From positions 1 through 5,393 of the forward strand of contig JAGQNX010000070.1 of assembly GCA_020427865.1 (NCBI GenBank): DNA of 5,393 nt, read 5' to 3'. Source of the stretch: a candidate division WWE3 bacterium. Its GTDB lineage: Bacteria; Patescibacteriota; WWE3; UBA101185; UBA10185. The position numbers and the translations under genes were made by a program. The notes beneath the pieces are model-generated. The model was not told the DNA's origin. It saw only the letters and a list, made by a program, of their open reading frames with translations, and ran no database searches. This document shows positions 1-5,032 of the stretch, piece by piece (within the stretch, counting starts at the first letter, position 1; every line of letters begins with the position of its first letter).

Positions 1-268
1 CAAGTTCCAGTGTTTTTTCAAAGCCAGATGTAACACCAATAACCATATTGTTAATGATAGCGCGAGTCATTCCCCAAAAAGCAGTAGAGCCTTTTGTAGT
101 CTTGCTTAAAGAAGTTACTATTTTGTTATCTAGGACCTCCACTTTTATTTCAGGTCTAAGAGAATGTGTTAACTTACCCTTAGGGCCGGTGACTATAACA
201 ACACGGTTTTCTACACTAACAGTTACTCCGGATGGTATTTGAATTTCTTTTTTCCCAATTCTAGACAT
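1..268 (-). CDS. rplF: 50S ribosomal protein L6, N-terminal half (partial)
   Basis: The first 89 codons are present and the gene runs off the left edge; full L6 is usually about 175-180 residues, so roughly half is seen. The protein starts MSRIGKKEIQIPSGV, the family hallmark. It continues with VTGPKGKL (26-33), then R-AIINNM and GVTSGFEK.LEL at the window edge. L6 binds 23S helix 97 near the sarcin-ricin loop and the factor-binding site. The conserved AL.G-TTRA segment reads AFWGMTRA, a variant I associate with some candidate-phyla-radiation lineages (from memory, unverified). The ATG is one base after the rpsH TAA. The preceding bases contain no recognisable Shine-Dalgarno, so coupling to rpsH is likely. 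This frame is open to the edge but is not broken. Confidence 0.96.
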   Translation of the reverse strand, partial: MSRIGKKEIQIPSGVTVSVENRVVIVTGPKGKLTHSLRPEIKVEVLDNKIVTSLSKTTKGSTAFWGMTRAIINNMVIGVTSGFEKTLEL

Positions 269-269
269 C

Positions 270-671
270 TTATAACACTTTACAAACAACTTCACCACCA
301 AGTTTTTTATATCGAGCTTCTTTTAAACTCATAAGCCCACGCGAGGTGCTTATAATAGACAACCCCGATCCACCGGCTACAAGCTTCAGATCTTTATAAC
401 CTTTATAAATTCTAAGTCCCGGTTTAGAAACTCTATATACATCACTTACAGCAGGTCTATTAAACTCATCATAAGCTAAATCTACACGGATTTGTTTATG
501 ACTTGAATCTTTTTCTTTAAATACCTTTACCTCAGCTATATAACCATTTTCAGCCATTATTTTAGCTATAGATTCACATATCTTAGAATAAGGGGTTTCT
601 ATACTGGCCTTACCAGACATGGATGCGTTTTTTATTGAACTTAAAAAGTTTGCTATTGTATCAACACTCAT
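270..671 (-). CDS. rpsH: 30S ribosomal protein S8
   Basis: The gene encodes 133 residues from the ATG at 671, close to the usual 130-132. An in-frame GTG at 698 would add nine residues and overlap rpsN; the ATG is preferred because it puts the D-T-IANFL.SIKNA helix (4-16) at the normal distance from the start. S8 is a primary binder of 16S helix 21 and, in E. coli, the translational repressor of the spc operon. Diagnostic C-terminal blocks are RVSKPGLRIYK (80-90), the GGSGLSIISTS.GLM.L.EAR loop and strand (100-120) and LGGEVVCKVL at the end, which form the rRNA-binding surface. The start lies four bases after the rpsN stop and lacks a clear Shine-Dalgarno. Confidence 0.95.
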   Translation of the reverse strand: MSVDTIANFLSSIKNASMSGKASIETPYSKICESIAKIMAENGYIAEVKVFKEKDSSHKQIRVDLAYDEFNRPAVSDVYRVSKPGLRIYKGYKDLKLVAGGSGLSIISTSRGLMSLKEARYKKLGGEVVCKVL

Positions 672-675
672 ATAA

Positions 676-861
676 TTACCAACTAGCCTTTTTAACACCG
701 GGTAAATTTCCCTGATGTGCTAATTCACGAAAACAAATACGACAGACTCCAAATTTTCTTAAATAGCCTCTTGGCTTACCACAAATACCACAACGGTTAT
801 ATTCTCTTGTAGAAAATTTTGCAGTTCTTTTATGCTTTTGTATTTGTGCAACTTTAGCCAT
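676..861 (-). CDS. rpsN: 30S ribosomal protein S14, zinc-binding short form
   Basis: The 61 residues are the exact length of the 'C+' (type Z) S14. The zinc ligands are visible as two CxxC pairs, C24-x2-C27 and C40-x2-C43. Around them are FSTREYNRC (16-24), CGKPRGYLRKFGVCRICFRE (27-46) and PGVKKASW at the end, all typical. S14 is a late-assembling protein of the 30S head. Many bacteria encode a longer zinc-free paralogue elsewhere; only the zinc form is in this operon. The ATG lies 8 bases inside the end of rplE (ATGGCTAA). A moderate AAAGGA ribosome-binding site lies 11 bases upstream, in a possible small hairpin. Confidence 0.98.
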   Translation of the reverse strand: MAKVAQIQKHKRTAKFSTREYNRCGICGKPRGYLRKFGVCRICFRELAHQGNLPGVKKASW

Positions 862-1411
862 TTATTTTTGAGTCCTTTCTAAAAGGCATACCTAACTCCT
901 GTAGCAATGCTTTACTATGAGCACTATTTTTAGCTCTTACAACTACAGTAATCTGTAAACCACGAATAGACTTTACCACATTTGGATTCACTTCAGGAAA
1001 AATAGTATGTTCAAGAATGCCTAAAGAATAATTACCAAAAGCATCAAAAGAAGTTGTACTAACACCGCTAAAATCTCTAACACGTGGTAGCGCTATATTA
1101 ATAAGTTTATCTAAAAATGTCCACATGCTTTGGTTACGAAGAGTAACAGTTAACCCCACATTGGCACCTTTACGCAAATTAAATCCCGCTTCACTTAATC
1201 TAGCTTTTCTAACAGATACTTTTTGCCCTGCGATAACTGAAAGATCATGTTCAAAAGCTTCTATATGTTCTCTATTATCTTTAATATTACCTATACCTGC
1301 ATTAATTACTACTTTTTGAATGCGGGGTATTTCCATAACATTATCTAGACCTAAGTCGGACATTAGTTTTGGCGCTAGTTCTTTGTATCTATTTGCAAGT
1401 CTAATTTCCAT
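854..1411 (-). CDS. rplE: 50S ribosomal protein L5
   Basis: This 185-residue protein is a few residues longer than the common 179-180. L5 binds 5S rRNA in the central protuberance and touches the P-site tRNA through a loop. Family blocks are NRYKE (7-11), IPR..KVV.N.GIG (28-41), QKVSVRKAR.S.AGF.LRKG (63-82), VTLR..-MW.FLDKLI.IALPRVRDF.G (89-116), SFD..GNYS.GI.EH.IFPE (121-140) and LQELGMPFRK (170-179). The extra length is mostly the C-terminal DSKING, which results from the frame continuing into the 8-base overlap with rpsN. No ribosome-binding site is visible before the ATG, which sits one base after the rplX stop. In E. coli the S8 repressor binds the message near this start; I could not recognise an equivalent structure here. 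Confidence 0.97.
   Translation of the reverse strand: MEIRLANRYKELAPKLMSDLGLDNVMEIPRIQKVVINAGIGNIKDNREHIEAFEHDLSVIAGQKVSVRKARLSEAGFNLRKGANVGLTVTLRNQSMWTFLDKLINIALPRVRDFSGVSTTSFDAFGNYSLGILEHTIFPEVNPNVVKSIRGLQITVVVRAKNSAHSKALLQELGMPFRKDSKING
873..886 (-). promoter_or_regulatory. Possible Shine-Dalgarno of rpsN within a small hairpin
   Basis: AAAGGA (873-878) precedes the rpsN ATG by 11 bases, a moderate ribosome-binding site. The same bases form the 3' arm of a short inverted repeat on the message, CCTTT-TAG-AAAGG (874-886), with five pairs and a three-base loop. The hairpin could mask the site until ribosomes finishing rplE open it. The repeat is seen, but at this size in AT-rich coding sequence it may be chance. 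Confidence 0.35.
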
Positions 1412-1412
1412 A

Positions 1413-1724
1413 TTACTTTTCTAAAACATCATTTAATTTTTTAATTCTTCGCATTTTCTTACCTTTAACAAAAGTAAACCCTAGCCTAACAGGTCTTGAA
1501 TGTTCTTCGGACAAATACATAACATTAGATATATTAATTGGTTTTTCAAATGAAACTATACCACCTTGTTCATTTAAAGGGCCAGGTTTTATATGTTTTT
1601 TAACAAAGTTAACACCTTCAACAAGCACGGTGTTATTGGCTTTGCTTATTGCTTTAATTAAGCCTTCTTTACCGCGATCTTTACCTGCTATTACTTTTAC
1701 TTTATCTCCTACACGTAGTTTCAT
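1413..1724 (-). CDS. rplX: 50S ribosomal protein L24
   Basis: The gene encodes 103 residues, a normal length for L24, an assembly initiator that binds the 5' end of 23S rRNA. The KOW motif opens the protein: VGDKVKVIAGKDRGKEG (5-21). It is followed by VLVEGVN (33-39), KKHIKP (42-47), E-KPI..SNV (60-68) and a C-terminal KGKKMRRIKK run. The optional zinc-binding cysteines found in some L24 proteins are absent. Start and length agree with the family. The ATG follows rplN by 6 bases. The nearest purine run (AAGGAAG on the message, in the last rplN codons) is too far from the ATG to be a convincing ribosome-binding site. The stop TAA is one base before the rplE ATG. Confidence 0.96.
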   Translation of the reverse strand: MKLRVGDKVKVIAGKDRGKEGLIKAISKANNTVLVEGVNFVKKHIKPGPLNEQGGIVSFEKPINISNVMYLSEEHSRPVRLGFTFVKGKKMRRIKKLNDVLEK

Positions 1725-1730
1725 ATTTGT

Positions 1731-2099
1731 TTACCAAACTTCCTTTGCTAAAGATACTACTTTTAAAAATCCTTTATCACGTAGCTCACGTGCAACCGGA
1801 CCAAATACACGAGTACCAATCATATCACGACTTTTATTTATTACAACAGCTGCATTATCATCAAAGCGTACATAGCTACCATCTTTTCTACGTGTTTCTT
1901 TCTTAGCTCTAACAATTACGGCTTTTACTACAGAGTGATCTTTAACTGTTCCTACAGATGAAGCACCGCTAACAACTACAGTAACTACATCACCGATTTT
2001 TGCAAATCTTCGTTTTGAATCACCAGGTATACCAATCAGCTTAAGCTTTTTAGCCCCGGAGTTATCAGCTACATCTAATACAGCACCAAAGGGTAACAT
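1731..2099 (-). CDS. rplN: 50S ribosomal protein L14
   Basis: The gene encodes 122 residues, exactly the standard L14 length. L14 sits at the subunit interface, forms bridge B8 with L19 and is the target of the silencing factor RsfS. Conserved blocks are VADNSGA (10-16), KRRFAKIGDVV (29-39), VVKAVIVRAKKE (57-68), RFDDNAAVVI (78-87), GTRVFGPVAREL (95-106) and VVSLAKEVW at the end. This is the first gene of the spc part in the classical E. coli arrangement. It has by far the best ribosome-binding site in the window: AGGAGG with a 9-base spacer. The ATG overlaps the rpsQ stop by one base, so it is still co-transcribed with the S10 genes; no separate promoter can be seen in the coding sequence upstream. 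Confidence 0.98.
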   Translation of the reverse strand: MLPFGAVLDVADNSGAKKLKLIGIPGDSKRRFAKIGDVVTVVVSGASSVGTVKDHSVVKAVIVRAKKETRRKDGSYVRFDDNAAVVINKSRDMIGTRVFGPVARELRDKGFLKVVSLAKEVW

Positions 2100-2344
2100 T
2101 AGTTTGCTCCTCCTGTAACTTTATCTAAAACTTCCCAGCGTATAGTTTTACTTACAGGAGGGCATTCCTGTATACGAACCATATCACCAACTTCATAAGA
2201 AGATGTTACTTTTGCAGGATATCTTTTAGTTGTAGTTATACGCTTACCATATCTTGGATGGCTTTTATCAGTTGAAACCAAAACTATAACTGCGTTATTC
2301 ATTTTTGTAGACACTATCTGTCCTGTTAATATTCTTTTAGGCAT
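2099..2344 (-). CDS. rpsQ: 30S ribosomal protein S17
   Basis: The gene encodes 81 residues from the ATG at 2344. An in-frame GTG at 2353 would add only three residues, whereas MPKRILTGQIVS is a normal S17 beginning. S17 is an OB-fold primary binder of the 16S 5' domain. Family features are GQIVS.KM..A.IV.V (8-23), HPRYGKR (29-35), VGD.VRI (52-58) and VSKT..W (64-70). Two usually conserved spots differ. The AHDENN-type loop reads AKVTSS (44-49), and the E-x-RPLSKT motif reads E-C-PPVSKT (60-67). The length is intact, so these are substitutions. It overlaps rpmC by 8 bases (ATGCCTAA) and shares one base with rplN (TAATG). Confidence 0.95.
   Translation of the reverse strand: MPKRILTGQIVSTKMNNAVIVLVSTDKSHPRYGKRITTTKRYPAKVTSSYEVGDMVRIQECPPVSKTIRWEVLDKVTGGAN
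2107..2114 (-). promoter_or_regulatory. Strong Shine-Dalgarno of rplN
   Basis: On the message the sequence reads AGGAGGAG inside the 3' end of rpsQ. Its first six bases (2109-2114) leave a 9-base spacer to the rplN ATG. This is a perfect match to the anti-Shine-Dalgarno core and the only such match before any start codon in this window. It may let L14 translation begin independently of upstream ribosomes at the S10/spc boundary. The sequence match is seen; the function is inferred. Confidence 0.85.
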
Positions 2345-2540
2345 TGTTAACACTTTCTAAAAATCTCTTCTCTCCGAGTATTGTTAGTAAACGAGCAAGC
2401 TCTTTTTTCTTTTTACCCAATAAACGTACATTTTTTTCTTTCTGGCTCATTATATTTTTCGAAACTTCTTCAATTTCTAGACGAAGTTCAGCTTTTATTT
2501 GTAACAGCTCTTCTATTGTTTTATTTCTTAGTTCAGTCAT
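2337..2540 (-). CDS. rpmC: 50S ribosomal protein L29
   Basis: The gene encodes 67 residues, usual for L29, a small two-helix protein beside L23 at the tunnel exit. The pattern is an N-terminal helix with NKTIEELLQIKAEL (6-19), a turn, and a second helix rich in lysine (KKKKELARLLTIL, about 43-55) matching the family's 'ARI.TIL' signature. Sequence conservation in L29 is low, so the call also relies on its position between L16 and S17. The ATG sits inside the end of rplP (ATGACTGA, 8-base overlap), and no Shine-Dalgarno is visible in the preceding rplP sequence, so coupled translation is likely. Its own stop overlaps rpsQ in the same way. Confidence 0.94.
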   Translation of the reverse strand: MTELRNKTIEELLQIKAELRLEIEEVSKNIMSQKEKNVRLLGKKKKELARLLTILGEKRFLESVNNA

Positions 2541-2940
2541 TTTTTATAAATCTTGTTTTAAATGGCAACTTATAAGATGCTCTTTTAAATGCGGCACGTG
2601 CAATTTCTTCAGACACTCCAGCTATCTCGAATAGTATTTTACCTGGTTTTATGACAGCTGCATAATGATCGACAGGTGATTTACCACTACCCATACGAGT
2701 TTCAGCAGGTTTTTTAGAAATAGGTTTATCTGGAAACACACGAATCCAAACCTTACCACTTCTCTTAGTTTTGTGACTAATTGCTTTTCTGGCAGATTCA
2801 ATTTGACGAGCAGTTAATAAACCACGATCTTCTACTTTTAATGCAAACTCTCCAAAGGCAATAGTACTACCACGAGTAGCAATACCTTTATTTGTCCCAC
2901 GTTGTTTAGTTCTGTACTTTACTTTTTTTGGCATCAACAT
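2533..2940 (-). CDS. rplP: 50S ribosomal protein L16
   Basis: The gene encodes 135 residues, normal for L16, which supports the A-site tRNA elbow and late 50S maturation. It starts MLMPKKVKYR, as is typical. It then has an RG..KG.A.RG basic stretch (14-24), FGE.AL (29-34), RQIE.AR.A (45-53), GKVWIR.FP.KP..KKP (62-78), the E-T-R-MGSGK loop (80-87) with R82 at the loop position hydroxylated in E. coli, and KPG.I.FE.AGV.EE.A..A..RAS.KLP toward the end. It has the only TGA stop in the window. That TGA lies in an 8-base overlap with rpmC. The ATG has an AAAGGA ribosome-binding site with an 8-base spacer. The 12-base gap after rpsC is the widest in the window. Confidence 0.97.
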   Translation of the reverse strand: MLMPKKVKYRTKQRGTNKGIATRGSTIAFGEFALKVEDRGLLTARQIESARKAISHKTKRSGKVWIRVFPDKPISKKPAETRMGSGKSPVDHYAAVIKPGKILFEIAGVSEEIARAAFKRASYKLPFKTRFIKND

Positions 2941-2948
2941 AATAGTAT

Positions 2949-2954
2949 TCCTTT
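2949..2954 (-). promoter_or_regulatory. Shine-Dalgarno of rplP
   Basis: The message reads AAAGGA, then an 8-base spacer, then the rplP ATG. The motif overlaps the TAA stop of rpsC. This is the only junction with a real gap (12 bases), and the gap just accommodates the site and its spacer. Confidence 0.7.
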
Positions 2955-3585
2955 ACAAATCTAACTCGCCTTTATAAATCCAAACTTTTATTCCTATTGT
3001 TCCAAATAATTGCTGTGAATGAATCTGAGCATAGTCAATATCAGCACGTAAAGTCTGTGTAGGTACAGGACCTTTAGAAAAGGTTTCAGAACGAGCAATA
3101 GAGTTACCACCACTTAATAAACCCGATACCTTAATTTTTATACCTAAAGCACCTTTATCCATAGCAGATTGCAATGCAGCATTTACAACACGTCTATAAT
3201 TTTTACGTCTTTGTAACTGCCTAGATATAAAATCACCAACCAATTGAGCTTCTATCTCGGGCACTTTTACTTGCTCTGCAGTAATAGAAACTTTAGCACT
3301 TGTTAATTTTTCAAGATCATTTTTAGCTCCTGCTACTATAGCACCACTTTTACCAATAACAACACCTGGTTTAGAAACATGCAATGTTAAGTTAATATCA
3401 TTCGCGGAACGTGCAATTTCTATGTTTTTTAAACCTGCCACATCAAATTTGTTTTTTACATATTCTCTAATAACATGGTCTTGCAATACATTTTTCCCAT
3501 ATTGCTTTTTATCCGCATACCATTTAGTACTCCAATCTTTAGAAATACCAATTCTAAAACCTGTAGGGTGTATCTTCTGTGCCAT
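2953..3585 (-). CDS. rpsC: 30S ribosomal protein S3
   Basis: This 210-residue protein lies at the short end of the bacterial S3 range. S3 forms part of the mRNA entry channel and helicase centre of the 30S head. The N-terminus MAQKIHPTGFRIGI is diagnostic. The type-2 KH domain has its VIGKSG GxxG loop at 76-81. The C-terminal domain shows LQRRKNYRRVV (119-129), IARSE (163-167), TLRADIDYA (177-185) and GIKVWIYKGE (197-206). The usual SGRL segment reads SGLL (153-156), and there is no long basic tail after YKGE. The ATG immediately follows the rplV TAA (TAAATG). A GGAGAGG run ending 9 bases before the start is a plausible ribosome-binding site, stronger than at most junctions here. Confidence 0.97.
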   Translation of the reverse strand: MAQKIHPTGFRIGISKDWSTKWYADKKQYGKNVLQDHVIREYVKNKFDVAGLKNIEIARSANDINLTLHVSKPGVVIGKSGAIVAGAKNDLEKLTSAKVSITAEQVKVPEIEAQLVGDFISRQLQRRKNYRRVVNAALQSAMDKGALGIKIKVSGLLSGGNSIARSETFSKGPVPTQTLRADIDYAQIHSQQLFGTIGIKVWIYKGELDL

Positions 3586-3933
3586 TTATTTCTGCCTCTC
3601 CGCTAAACCAACTATTATGTGACTAGTTCTTTTTAAAATCGGACTAAATCTTGCTCTAGCAACAATCCTACCACTCTTTCTCATAGGACCAGGGTTAACT
3701 TGAATGTGTGAAATATACATAGAATTTGGATTCAATTCTAAATTATGAGAAGCATTAGCAGAAGCAGACTTTAACGTTTTTAAAATTAGTTTTGCAGCTT
3801 TTGTTGGGTGAAAAGAAAGTACACGCTCAGCTTCTTTTACAGGTAATCCACGAACTAGATCCATAATTACAGCTACTTTTTTAGGCCCAATGTGTTCATA
3901 TTTACTTTTTGCATATACTAACGCAGTATTCAT
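3586..3933 (-). CDS. rplV: 50S ribosomal protein L22
   Basis: The gene encodes 115 residues, typical of L22, which contacts all six 23S domains and sends a beta-hairpin into the exit tunnel. The globular part is clear: a helix with GPKK (16-19), DLVRGLPV.EA..VL (25-39), KAAKLILKTLKSA.ANA (45-61) and the C-terminal KRTSHI (101-106). The hairpin tip is unusual. Where most bacteria have a motif of the type PRAxGRAxxI, this protein reads GRIVARARFSPI (88-99). The total length of the hairpin is unchanged, so substitution rather than deletion explains it. The ATG lies one base after the rpsS stop and is preceded by an A-rich leader without a recognisable Shine-Dalgarno. The stop TAA directly abuts the ATG of rpsC. 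Confidence 0.96.
   Translation of the reverse strand: MNTALVYAKSKYEHIGPKKVAVIMDLVRGLPVKEAERVLSFHPTKAAKLILKTLKSASANASHNLELNPNSMYISHIQVNPGPMRKSGRIVARARFSPILKRTSHIIVGLAERQK
3595..3601 (-). promoter_or_regulatory. Probable Shine-Dalgarno of rpsC
   Basis: The message reads GGAGAGG in the last codons of rplV, with 9 bases between its end and the rpsC ATG. Both GGAG and GAGG are partial anti-Shine-Dalgarno matches at a workable distance. It supports the ATG that directly abuts the rplV stop. Confidence 0.6.
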
Positions 3934-3934
3934 A

Positions 3935-4201
3935 TTATTTTTTCTTTGAGGAATGACCTCTAAATGTTCTAGTTATAGAAAATTCACCTAACTTATGACC
4001 AACCATAGATTCAGTTACATAAACAGGCACATGAACTTTACCATTATAAACTTCCATAGTAAACCCAACCATTTCTGGAGTTACAGTAGATCTTCTAGAC
4101 CAAGTTTTAATTGTTTTTTTACCATTGTTTTCCAAAAGTTTCTCTATTTTTACTAAGAGTTTTGGATCAACATATGGGCCTTTTTTTAGTGAACGTGCCA
4201 T
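3935..4201 (-). CDS. rpsS: 30S ribosomal protein S19
   Basis: The gene encodes 88 residues, normal for bacterial S19, a protein of the 30S head that binds 16S rRNA with S13 near the A-site finger. It starts MARSLKKGPYVD, the family's hallmark N-terminus. It continues with WSRRSTV.PEMVGFT (34-48), NGK.HVPVYVTE.MVGHKLGEF (53-74) and TRTFRGH (77-83), ending in a lysine tail. Start and stop match the family without adjustment. The ATG is one base after the rplB stop. Upstream on the message are only purine runs (AAGGAT, then GAAGAG about 9-10 bases before ATG), a weak ribosome-binding site at best. Nothing about the protein is unusual. Confidence 0.97.
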   Translation of the reverse strand: MARSLKKGPYVDPKLLVKIEKLLENNGKKTIKTWSRRSTVTPEMVGFTMEVYNGKVHVPVYVTESMVGHKLGEFSITRTFRGHSSKKK

Positions 4202-4202
4202 A

Positions 4203-5030
4203 TTATTTTACTCTTCTATCCTTAACTATAAACTTATTGGTATAGGTGCGACTACGTGTTTTCATACCGCGAGTTTTCCAACCCCAAGGAGATTTAGGAG
4301 AAGGCATACCAACACCATTATCTTTATAAGAGCCACCGTGTGGATGATCAGAAGGGTTAGCGATAGCAACACCTCTTATATGGGGACGATGCCCTTTATG
4401 TCTAGAGATACCAGCTTTTCCTAAAGCAGTATTACGTAAATCCTGATTCGACAATACACCTGCAGTAGCCAAACAGTCCTCTTTAAATCTCTTAACCTCA
4501 CCACTTGGCATTTTAACATTTACATAGCCACCGTCTTTAGCAAGTATTTTAGCACTATTTCCAGCACCACGTGCTACTTTTCCACCAGCACCTGGGTTAA
4601 TTTCAATATTGTGTATAGGTTGACCCAAAGGCATATGAGAAAGAGGCATAGTATTCCCAGGTATTGCTTCAATACGATTTTGACTAGACATTATTGTCAT
4701 ACCTACCTTCAAACCTTCTGGAGCTAGTATATAGCTCTTTTCACCATCAAGATAAGAGACTAAGGCAATATTAGGACCACGGTTAGGGTCATATTGTATA
4801 GATATTACTTTTGCAGGTATGTCAAATTTTGTGCGTTTAAAATCAATTATTCTATAAAGTTTTCTATGACCAACTTGTCTAAATCTTATTGATATGCGAC
4901 CGTTGTTTCTACCAACTGCACCTTTTATATGAGTGGTCAAAGATTTTAATGGACGAACAGCATCAACATTGTTAACCAAGGTTTTTCTATGTCTTATACC
5001 AGCACTTGTGGGTTTATAATTCTTTATCAT
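4203..5030 (-). CDS. rplB: 50S ribosomal protein L2
   Basis: This 275-residue protein has the standard bacterial L2 length. L2 is a primary 23S rRNA binder needed for subunit association and peptidyl-transferase activity. Visible landmarks are N-terminal YKPTS (5-9), YRIIDFKR (59-66), IPAKV..I.YDPNR (71-84), DGEK.YILAP.GL (95-107), NIE..PG.GG..AR (141-154), LGKAG (203-207) and RGVA (219-222). The DHPHGG motif is at 228-233, and its first histidine falls exactly at residue 229, the position known as critical in E. coli L2. Two departures stand out. The usual GGGHK before YRIIDFKR reads QVGHR (52-56). After HPHGG the usual GGEG-type segment reads SYKDNG and is followed by a PSPKSPWGWKTRG stretch. 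No Shine-Dalgarno is visible upstream; the start lies two bases after the rplW stop. Confidence 0.98.
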   Translation of the reverse strand: MIKNYKPTSAGIRHRKTLVNNVDAVRPLKSLTTHIKGAVGRNNGRISIRFRQVGHRKLYRIIDFKRTKFDIPAKVISIQYDPNRGPNIALVSYLDGEKSYILAPEGLKVGMTIMSSQNRIEAIPGNTMPLSHMPLGQPIHNIEINPGAGGKVARGAGNSAKILAKDGGYVNVKMPSGEVKRFKEDCLATAGVLSNQDLRNTALGKAGISRHKGHRPHIRGVAIANPSDHPHGGSYKDNGVGMPSPKSPWGWKTRGMKTRSRTYTNKFIVKDRRVK

Positions 5031-5032
5031 AC

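Noticed and set aside
672..698. Upstream GTG start for rpsH giving nine extra residues
   Set aside because: It would overlap rpsN by 23 bases and extend S8 beyond its usual N-terminus. The ATG at 671 begins at the normal family position.
1390..1435. S8 repressor-binding structure at the rplX/rplE junction, as in E. coli
   Set aside because: I could not find a fold resembling the 16S helix 21 mimic in this compact junction with its single-base gap. It would need structure prediction and comparison with the organism's 16S rRNA.
2345..2353. Upstream GTG start for rpsQ adding three residues
   Set aside because: The ATG at 2344 gives the standard MPKR N-terminus and the same 8-base overlap seen at two other junctions.
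4125..4424. A 99-codon open frame on the plus strand opposite rpsS and rplB
   Set aside because: It lies fully antisense to two highly conserved genes, has no recognisable domain, and is expected by chance opposite AT-rich coding sequence with few antisense stops. The same applies to the shorter plus-strand frames at 48-242, 1125-1319, 1630-1875, 2344-2634, 2381-2575, 3422-3622 and 5124-5381.
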